Origin: CAZVXI01 sp964631295
GTDB taxonomy: Bacteria > Planctomycetota > Phycisphaerae > Phycisphaerales > SM1A02
NCBI GenBank assembly: GCA_964631295.1
Contig: CAZVXI010000106.1
Coordinates: 1-11,037 of the forward strand
Length of the DNA: 11,037 nucleotides
Reading direction: 5' to 3'
The position numbers were made by a program, and so were the translations under genes. Every line of letters starts with the position of its first letter. Position 1 is the first letter of the stretch. Positions 6,593 to 11,037 of the stretch are shown here, in pieces. A model generated the notes under the pieces. The model was not told the DNA's origin. It made no database searches and saw nothing but the letters and a program-made list of their open reading frames with translations.

Positions 6593-8301
6593 GCCTTTCC
6601 TGCCTCGTCATTCGACGGTGCAGCGTGCTTTCTTGCCGAGTACCAGCTGACCGCAAGCATCACAATCATCAGTCCAAACGCAGCCCATCCCGGCACGTCG
6701 CCAAGGCGGGTATAAAGCGTTGTCCGACCATCGAAGCGCACCCGTGCAATCATCCAGCCGGTCTGCCGGGCCTCGCCGTATCGGCCGTCCCCCACCTGAT
6801 CGACCAGATTCCCGCGCGAATCCACATGCACCGATAACCCGGTGTTGACGACGCGAACCATCGGCACACGATGTTCGATGCATCGGAAGCGGGCTATCTG
6901 GGCATGCTGCTGCCTTCCCTCATCGTAGCGGCCAAACCAGCCGTCATTGCTGAGGTTGATCAGGACCAGACGCGCAGGATCCGCGCACGATCGGACCATG
7001 CTGCCCAGCAGCCACGGGACTGTGTCCTCGAAGCAGATGGGCGTCGCGATGTACGCTGGCCCGCCAAGCGTTTGCAGCGTGAGCAGCCGCGGCCCATCAG
7101 CTGCGTCCAGATTGAACTGCATGCCACCCGCGCCGAGCGCGAGCAGTTTCTGCTCGAGCCATGGTGATTTCGAGATGTACGGCATCGTCTCGCCGAACGG
7201 CGTCAGAAAGACCTTGTCGTACCGCTGGAGGTCTTCGCCGGTCGGCGCCACGAGGTACGCGCTGTTGTACTCCCGCCCGGTGTCCATGGTGATCAGGCCA
7301 TCTTCGTTGATGATCGATGCACCAACCCACGCAGGCGATCCCACGAGCATCGGAATCCCGGCCTCGCTTGCGAAGTCGCGCACGAGGTCGCCCCACCGGT
7401 AGAGATGCGCGTAGGCCGGGCCGAACTGCGTGATCAGGTCGCGCGTCTCCGGCTCAAGGCCAGCGCCAGGCACCATGGTCTCCGGCCAGACGATCAGATC
7501 AATACGCTCGATACCCTGCTTTCGCGCATCGGCGATCGCCCTGCGTGTCTGCTCGATGAAGCCGGGGATGTCCTGCTCCTGTTGCGCAACGGGCCAGCCG
7601 ATCTTGTTGTCCTGCGGCAGGTTGGTCTGGATCGCGAGGATATTGAGGTCGACGGGCTCCGCCTCGCTGACAGGTCGTTCCATCATCCCAATCACAATCG
7701 ACAAGCCAAACGTCGCAAGCGCTGTCGCGACTACACCGATGCGCGCTCCGACTGACAGCCGGGCGCGGAGGATGACATCTGCAAGGGCGCCGTTGAAGAT
7801 CGCAAGGATCATCCCCACGCCATACCCGCCGACGACCGATGCGATCTGCGGGAAGACTGTCCATTCGACAGTCGGGTGTGCGATCAGGAACCACGGGTAG
7901 CCATCGAACGCGATGCGCCCGCGAAAAAACTCCAACCCGCCCCAGACAATCGGCACAACAATCGCCAGCGGCACTCGCGCGAACATGCTGCGCTCTCGTG
8001 TGATCTTCCAAGCGATCAGCACAAACAGTGGCGCGTAGAGCGCCATGATCAATGCATAGCCCGGGTATCCTGCCGCGGTCACCTCAATCGACCAGCGACA
8101 CATCCACAGCCACTGCATGAAGGTGATGGCAAGAACAAGGACGGCATGCTTTCGCGGGGTTCGCGTCCGAGCCCCGATGATCGCCAGCGGCGCGATTGAC
8201 ACGAAAATGAGCGGCCAGAGGTTGTACGGCGGGAACGCGAGGGCGAACGTGACCGAATGCAAAATCGCAAGAAACGAGACCATCGGCCAGCGAATCGACA
8301 T
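6589..8301 (-). CDS. lnt: Apolipoprotein N-acyltransferase
   Basis: Lnt transfers an acyl chain from phospholipid to the N-terminal cysteine of diacylated lipoproteins on the periplasmic face of the inner membrane. From ATG at 8301 the product has 570 residues, somewhat longer than E. coli Lnt (512). The first ~210 residues form several membrane spans and include the early family signature LAFPPYNLWPL (about 21-31). A nitrilase-like (carbon-nitrogen hydrolase) domain follows, then a final membrane span near 547-563. The catalytic triad is visible: Glu in VWPETMVPG (E274), Lys in RYDKVFLTPFGE (K363), and Cys in TPICFEDTVPW (C423), in the usual order. SNDGWFG and the C-terminal NTGLS motif are also present. 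Start: ATG 8301 puts the first helix at the N-terminus as in E. coli. The frame stays open upstream to a TTG at 8373 (24 more polar residues, an AGG 6 nt before it), which cannot be excluded. It follows accD on the same strand and shares an ATGA overlap with the lipoprotein gene. Confidence 0.94.
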   Translation of the reverse strand: MSIRWPMVSFLAILHSVTFALAFPPYNLWPLIFVSIAPLAIIGARTRTPRKHAVLVLAITFMQWLWMCRWSIEVTAAGYPGYALIMALYAPLFVLIAWKITRERSMFARVPLAIVVPIVWGGLEFFRGRIAFDGYPWFLIAHPTVEWTVFPQIASVVGGYGVGMILAIFNGALADVILRARLSVGARIGVVATALATFGLSIVIGMMERPVSEAEPVDLNILAIQTNLPQDNKIGWPVAQQEQDIPGFIEQTRRAIADARKQGIERIDLIVWPETMVPGAGLEPETRDLITQFGPAYAHLYRWGDLVRDFASEAGIPMLVGSPAWVGASIINEDGLITMDTGREYNSAYLVAPTGEDLQRYDKVFLTPFGETMPYISKSPWLEQKLLALGAGGMQFNLDAADGPRLLTLQTLGGPAYIATPICFEDTVPWLLGSMVRSCADPARLVLINLSNDGWFGRYDEGRQQHAQIARFRCIEHRVPMVRVVNTGLSVHVDSRGNLVDQVGDGRYGEARQTGWMIARVRFDGRTTLYTRLGDVPGWAAFGLMIVMLAVSWYSARKHAAPSNDEAGKA

Positions 8302-8397
8302 CCCCGAACTCTGCTCCGATGTTGGTTGGGGCGAATCAATCACGCACGGATGGTACTCACCAGCCGACAACAAATACCTGCCGCGCTGCCAGCGGCG

Positions 8398-9249
8398 CTA
8401 CTTGCCCGCGTAGTCGATGATGCTGCTGATCTCGCTTCGCAGTTCGTGTCGGCTCACGACGCGATCAACAAAGCCGCATTGCTGCAGGAACTCCGACCGC
8501 TGGAACCCCTCGGGAAGGTCCTGGCGAATCGTCTGCTTGATCACGCGCGGGCCGGCGAAACCGATCAGCGCCTTGGGTTCAGCAAGAATGATGTCGCCGA
8601 GCATCGCGAAACTGGCTGTCACACCCCCGGTGGTCGGATCGGTGAGCACCGAGATATAGAGCCCGCCCATCTCATCAAAACGGGCAAGGGCAGCCGACGT
8701 CTTGGCCATCTGCATCAGCGAGAAACCCGATTCCATCATGCGCGCTCCACCGGAGGCTGAGACGATGATGAGAGGCAAATCACGTTCGGCGGCCATCTCG
8801 ATCGCCAGTGTGACCTTCTCCCCCACCACCGAACCCATCGACCCGCCAAGAAATGTGAAGTCCATCACTGCAAGAACGACCTTGCGACCCTTGATGAAAC
8901 ACAGGCCCGTTCGCACGCCGTCATTCGAGCCAGTCTTCTGCTGCGCCTGCGCGATACGCTGCGTGTAAGGCTTCACATCCACGAAGTTGAGTGGATCAAC
9001 TGGAGCAATGTTCTCGTTGAACGCCTCGAAGGTGCCGGGGTCTGCGAGCTGCTCAATACGCTGTTGCGCGCTCACGCGAAAGTGGTGCCCGCACTCGGCG
9101 CAGACCCACAAGTTATTCTCAACCGACCTGCGGAACAGCATGGCGGTGCAGGCGTCGCATCGCAGCCAGAGCCCCTCGGGGACTGCCTTCTTCGTGCGGC
9201 CGACGCTCACATCATCGTCGGTCCATCGCCTGCTGGTTGCCTGTGTCAT
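8398..9249 (-). CDS. accD: Acetyl-CoA carboxylase carboxyltransferase subunit beta
   Basis: AccD with AccA forms the carboxyltransferase that moves CO2 from carboxybiotin to acetyl-CoA, giving malonyl-CoA for fatty acid synthesis in the cytoplasm. The 283-residue product has the family's N-terminal zinc ribbon, with cysteines at about 31, 34, 50 and 53 (CDAC and CAEC). The crotonase-fold core contains GSMGSVVGEK, SASGGARMMESG (oxyanion/CoA-binding loop), LTDPTTGGVTASFAMLGD and IGFAGPRVIKQTI. The end, GFVDRVVSRHELR, is typical. Length is normal for AccD. ATG at 9249 is chosen over a TTG at 9255, which adds only two residues. Only a weak GAG lies upstream. A good -35/-10 pair lies about 40 nt upstream, so accD probably starts a transcript that continues into lnt. 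No accA is present in the window. Confidence 0.97.
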   Translation of the reverse strand: MTQATSRRWTDDDVSVGRTKKAVPEGLWLRCDACTAMLFRRSVENNLWVCAECGHHFRVSAQQRIEQLADPGTFEAFNENIAPVDPLNFVDVKPYTQRIAQAQQKTGSNDGVRTGLCFIKGRKVVLAVMDFTFLGGSMGSVVGEKVTLAIEMAAERDLPLIIVSASGGARMMESGFSLMQMAKTSAALARFDEMGGLYISVLTDPTTGGVTASFAMLGDIILAEPKALIGFAGPRVIKQTIRQDLPEGFQRSEFLQQCGFVDRVVSRHELRSEISSIIDYAGK

Positions 9250-9287
9250 GCGCAAGTGGCTCGCGTTCAGATTCGGTGTACTCCAGC

Positions 9288-9316
9288 ATTCTGAGGCTGT
9301 TGGCCGGCCGCGTCAA
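9288..9316 (-). promoter_or_regulatory. Sigma-70-type promoter of accD
   Basis: On the - strand a TTGACG (-35, 9311-9316; 5 of 6 consensus positions) is followed after exactly 17 nt by CAGAAT (-10, 9288-9293; 4 of 6). Transcription would start near 9281, giving a leader of about 32 nt before the accD ATG at 9249. The -35 box lies inside one copy of a 17-bp direct repeat, so binding to the repeat could compete with RNA polymerase. Confidence 0.6.
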
Positions 9317-9320
9317 CTCG
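9304..9320 (-). repeat. Direct repeat copy 1, overlapping the accD -35 box
   Basis: On the - strand this copy reads CGAGTTGACGCGGCCGG. It matches the copy at 9344-9360 at 15 of 17 positions, with 40-bp spacing between copies (about four helical turns). It contains the -35 hexamer of the accD promoter. Confidence 0.55.
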
Positions 9321-9343
9321 TGTGAACCTGCTTTGATGTGTTT

Positions 9344-9360
9344 CCGGCCGCGTCTAGTCG
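9344..9360 (-). repeat. Direct repeat copy 2, upstream of the accD promoter
   Basis: On the - strand this copy reads CGACTAGACGCGGCCGG. It shares the 11-mer GACGCGGCCGG with the other copy. It lies upstream of the accD promoter and just after the end of the phosphatase-like gene. Confidence 0.55.
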
Positions 9361-9376
9361 CGAGGGTCGGATCGGT

Positions 9377-10033
9377 TCACGCGCTCGCCACACTTCCCTG
9401 ACGGGCTGTCTCGGTGAGCGACTCAAGTGCTTCAGGCGTGATGGCGATCCGCTCAATCATCGGCCGGTTGCGAACTGCCGCCCACAGATCGGTCGCCGGG
9501 CGATCTGCGGACCAGCACCAGAGCAGGCCAACAGCCACATCGTGCAGCACAACAGCGCTCTCGCCTGTCTTGCTGCGCTTGATGAGTTTCGCGATGGAAT
9601 CAAACAGCCGGGCGCGCATGTCCTGGATTGGCTCGCCTTCTGGTGGATTGAGCGAGAGAAGATCCTGCTGCCACTGCTTTGCTCGCTTGCCGTAGCGCTC
9701 TGCAAACTCCTCTTCAGAGAGCCCTTCAAGCAGTCCGAGATTCGGGTCGGCGAGCTTTTCGAGCACCTTTGTCTTCGCGCCGATTGCCTCTGCGACGACG
9801 CGCGCCGTCTCGCGGGCTGCTTCATCATCCGGATGCCGCACAAGGCCGATGGGCCCCTTCCTGCCCGGCTGAATGCCGAGTTCGGACGCGAGATGTGCGG
9901 CAGCTTCGTTGATCGATGCACGGCCGGTGTTGCTCAGAGGCAGGTCTGCTGAACCGAGCAACCGACCTTCGCGCGCCCATGTCGTGTTGCCGCAACCAAT
10001 GACCGTCAGGATGTGTGTCTGTTGGATGGCGAT
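9377..10033 (-). CDS. Degenerate histidine-phosphatase-fold protein, start codon unclear
   Basis: The frame is open from 10066 to the stop at 9377. It encodes a phosphoglycerate-mutase-like (histidine phosphatase superfamily) fold. The N-terminus reads ILTVIGCGNTTWAREGR then LLGSADLPLSNTGR, aligning with the family pattern 'hhhhRHGET-W-eGR-G-D-PL-G'. The catalytic RHG is replaced by GCG (9989-9997). Later elements are partly kept: ARETA (about residues 73-77), the acidic LGLLEGLSEEEF stretch, NPPEGEP, and a histidine in VVLHDVAVGLL where the second active-site His is expected. With nucleophilic His and first Arg gone, ordinary phosphatase or mutase activity is unlikely; a binding or scaffold role is inferred. 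Start: no ATG, GTG or TTG is in frame before the TTG at 9961, which would cut off the first beta strand. The drawn start is an ATC at 10033 with GAGGGA 6 nt upstream; conventional software would choose 9961. It follows rpe with almost no spacer. Confidence 0.72.
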   Translation of the reverse strand: MAIQQTHILTVIGCGNTTWAREGRLLGSADLPLSNTGRASINEAAAHLASELGIQPGRKGPIGLVRHPDDEAARETARVVAEAIGAKTKVLEKLADPNLGLLEGLSEEEFAERYGKRAKQWQQDLLSLNPPEGEPIQDMRARLFDSIAKLIKRSKTGESAVVLHDVAVGLLWCWSADRPATDLWAAVRNRPMIERIAITPEALESLTETARQGSVASA

Positions 10034-10052
10034 TGCAAGTCCCTCGCAGAGC

Positions 10053-10778
10053 TCATCGGCCGTTCGTCATGCCCGGTGCAGCACCCAGGCCCGATGCGGA
10101 ACCCGCGTCACCGCGAAGTTCGGAAATGACGGATTGGTAGTTCTCGGACCCGAAGATGGCCGACGCTGCAACGAGCACGTCGACACCGGCCGCCCGACAC
10201 GCCGCAGCATTCGCCGACTTCACGCCGCCGTCGATTTCCAGGCGCTGGTCGGGGCGCAGGCGCGGGGAGATTGCCCGGCACTTTTCGAGAACCTCGCCGA
10301 TGAATGCCTGACCGGAGAAGCCCGGGTTCACGCTCATCACGAGGATCATCTCGAATGGCTCAAGATGCGGGAGAATCTGCTCAACCTCGGTCGGTGGGTT
10401 GATCGCAAGCCCAGCCGTCATCCCAGCGTCATGCACCTCGGCAGCGATCATCGCAGGGTCGGCGGCGACTTCGATATGGAACGTGTAATGATCCGCGCCG
10501 GCATCGGCGAACGCCCCAATCAACTGGCGAGGCTCGTCAACCATCATGTGGACATCGAGGCACACCTCCGGCATGGCCTGTCTCAACGACTCACACAATG
10601 CCGGGCCCATTGTGAGATTCGGGACGAAGTGGCCGTCCATCACATCGAGGTGAAGCAGGTCAGCCCCGGCCTCCACGACCGCAGCACAGTCACGATGCAG
10701 GTGCGCAAAGTCCGCAGAGAGAATCGACGGCGCGACCAGCGGCAGCGTGGGCGGATTGGTCAGTGCGGTCCGGGGCAT
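10053..10778 (-). CDS. rpe: Ribulose-phosphate 3-epimerase
   Basis: Rpe interconverts D-ribulose 5-phosphate and D-xylulose 5-phosphate in the pentose phosphate pathway (and Calvin cycle). The 241-residue product is a TIM barrel with all diagnostic motifs: APSILSADF (about 16-24), HLDVMDGHFVPN (43-54), DVHMMV (75-80), MSVNPGFSGQ (148-157) and EIDGGV (181-186). Metal and catalytic residues are present: H43, D45, H77 and D183 in the conserved positions. The last ~25 residues (Gly/Ala/Ser-rich, GDAGSASGLGAAPGMTNGR) go beyond the usual end and look like a flexible tail. Start: the ATG at 10778 lies 9 nt after a TAGAAT box and lacks a Shine-Dalgarno site, suggesting a leaderless transcript. The stop TGA overlaps an ATG (ATGA) that leads into the phosphatase-like gene region, though in a different frame. 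Confidence 0.96.
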   Translation of the reverse strand: MPRTALTNPPTLPLVAPSILSADFAHLHRDCAAVVEAGADLLHLDVMDGHFVPNLTMGPALCESLRQAMPEVCLDVHMMVDEPRQLIGAFADAGADHYTFHIEVAADPAMIAAEVHDAGMTAGLAINPPTEVEQILPHLEPFEMILVMSVNPGFSGQAFIGEVLEKCRAISPRLRPDQRLEIDGGVKSANAAACRAAGVDVLVAASAIFGSENYQSVISELRGDAGSASGLGAAPGMTNGR

Positions 10779-10787
10779 CGGGCGGCG

Positions 10788-10793
10788 ATTCTA
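10788..10793 (-). promoter_or_regulatory. Putative -10 box (TAGAAT) of a leaderless rpe promoter
   Basis: TAGAAT on the - strand lies 9 nt before the rpe ATG, so transcription would begin at or within a few nt of the start codon. The context CGCTAGAATCG is identical to that before mreC at the other end of the window. A clear -35 is not visible; TGGGCA about 16 nt upstream is at best a weak match. Confidence 0.45.
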
Positions 10794-10854
10794 GCGGCGA
10801 CATCCAGATTGCCCACCCGACCGGCGCGATCTGATCCTGTGTGAGCAGGCGATC

Positions 10855-10898
10855 AAAGAAAAACAGGCCGCGGCGTTCCTGAATGAGCGCCGCGGCCT
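10855..10898 (-). terminator. Strong intrinsic terminator upstream of rpe
   Basis: On the - strand a perfect 11-bp GC-rich stem, AGGCCGCGGCG with CGCCGCGGCCT (10888-10898 with 10865-10875), encloses a 12-nt loop and is followed by GTTTTTCTTT. It terminates the gene entering from the right edge (stop at 10954) and insulates rpe. Between the terminator and the rpe promoter (10794-10854), and between the gene end and the terminator (10899-10953), I see no further gene. Confidence 0.9.
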
Positions 10899-10953
10899 GA
10901 TACTCGGGCTGTCGGCTTGCCGGCCGAGCGAATCCCGGAAATCCACTTGTGTA

Positions 10954-11037
10954 TCAGCCGTCAATCCTCGAGGCACGACGGGCTGCCTGCTGGTAACGGC
11001 GAAGAATCGATTCATACTGCGGCTTGAACTCGGGGTC
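10954..11037 (-). CDS. C-terminal end of an unidentified protein (partial, runs off the right edge)
   Basis: The frame entering from the right edge encodes 27 residues, starting DPEFKPQYESILRRYQQAAR and ending SRIDG, then TGA at 10954. It looks like a basic amphipathic helix. Its stop lies 55 nt before the terminator stem on the same strand, the normal distance for a gene end, which is the main evidence that this frame is coding. Family cannot be judged from this fragment. Confidence 0.6.
   Translation of the reverse strand, partial: DPEFKPQYESILRRYQQAARRASRIDG

Noticed and set aside
9873..10844. 323-codon open frame on the + strand
   Set aside because: It is antisense to rpe and the phosphatase-like gene, with low-complexity Arg/His-rich composition and no recognisable domain; rpe on the other strand has full catalytic motifs.
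10791..11015. 74-codon - strand open frame upstream of rpe
   Set aside because: It runs through a strong terminator hairpin and overlaps the real gene end at 10954-11037 in another frame; composition is Arg/Ser-rich without motifs.
1..11037. Mobile elements, CRISPR arrays, defence genes, tRNA or rRNA
   Set aside because: No transposase, integrase or nuclease motifs, no regularly spaced repeat array and no cloverleaf sequence seen; gene content is ordinary chromosomal envelope and metabolic genes.

Overview
The window looks like a piece of a GC-rich bacterial chromosome carrying housekeeping and cell-envelope genes. It contains one assembly gap of exactly ten Ns (2830-2839). Protein style suggests a member of the Planctomycetota, perhaps Phycisphaerae. 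The main hints are the alternative GlmU-like nucleotidyltransferase, a degenerate histidine-phosphatase-like protein of the kind I recall from planctomycetes, and a transmembrane coiled-coil protein ending in a small beta domain. This placement is inference from recall, not from a search. I see no tRNA, rRNA, CRISPR array, transposase, phage or defence gene.

Layout. On the + strand, 115-2813 carries a tight run of mreC, mreD and a GlmU-like nucleotidyltransferase/acyltransferase, facing the gap. Everything right of the gap is on the - strand. Read in the direction of transcription (right to left) it holds: the C-terminal end of an unknown gene (10954-11037) closed by a strong intrinsic terminator; rpe; a histidine-phosphatase-fold protein without its catalytic RHG motif and without an ordinary start codon; a clear promoter; accD; lnt; a HEAT-repeat lipoprotein gene overlapping the lnt stop by 4 nt; a possible 48-codon ORF; a membrane-anchored coiled-coil protein; a 59-residue single-pass membrane protein; a second strong intrinsic terminator; and mreB, which converges on the nucleotidyltransferase gene across the gap.

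Function. MreB, MreC and MreD form the elongasome scaffold. The GlmU-like protein would make UDP-GlcNAc or a related sugar nucleotide for wall or outer-membrane precursors. AccD supplies malonyl-CoA for fatty acids, Lnt N-acylates lipoproteins using phospholipid acyl chains, and the adjacent lipoprotein is a likely Lnt client. The region therefore reads as envelope biogenesis plus rpe (pentose phosphate).

The most notable points are: the RHG-less phosphatase-like protein with a missing start; near-identical TAGAAT boxes 9 nt upstream of the mreC and rpe start codons, suggesting leaderless transcripts; an imperfect 17-bp direct repeat overlapping the accD -35 box; and an MreC-like coiled-coil protein plus microprotein upstream of mreB. 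Two small genes (59 and 48 codons) and a 27-codon gene end were found by reading the - strand directly.
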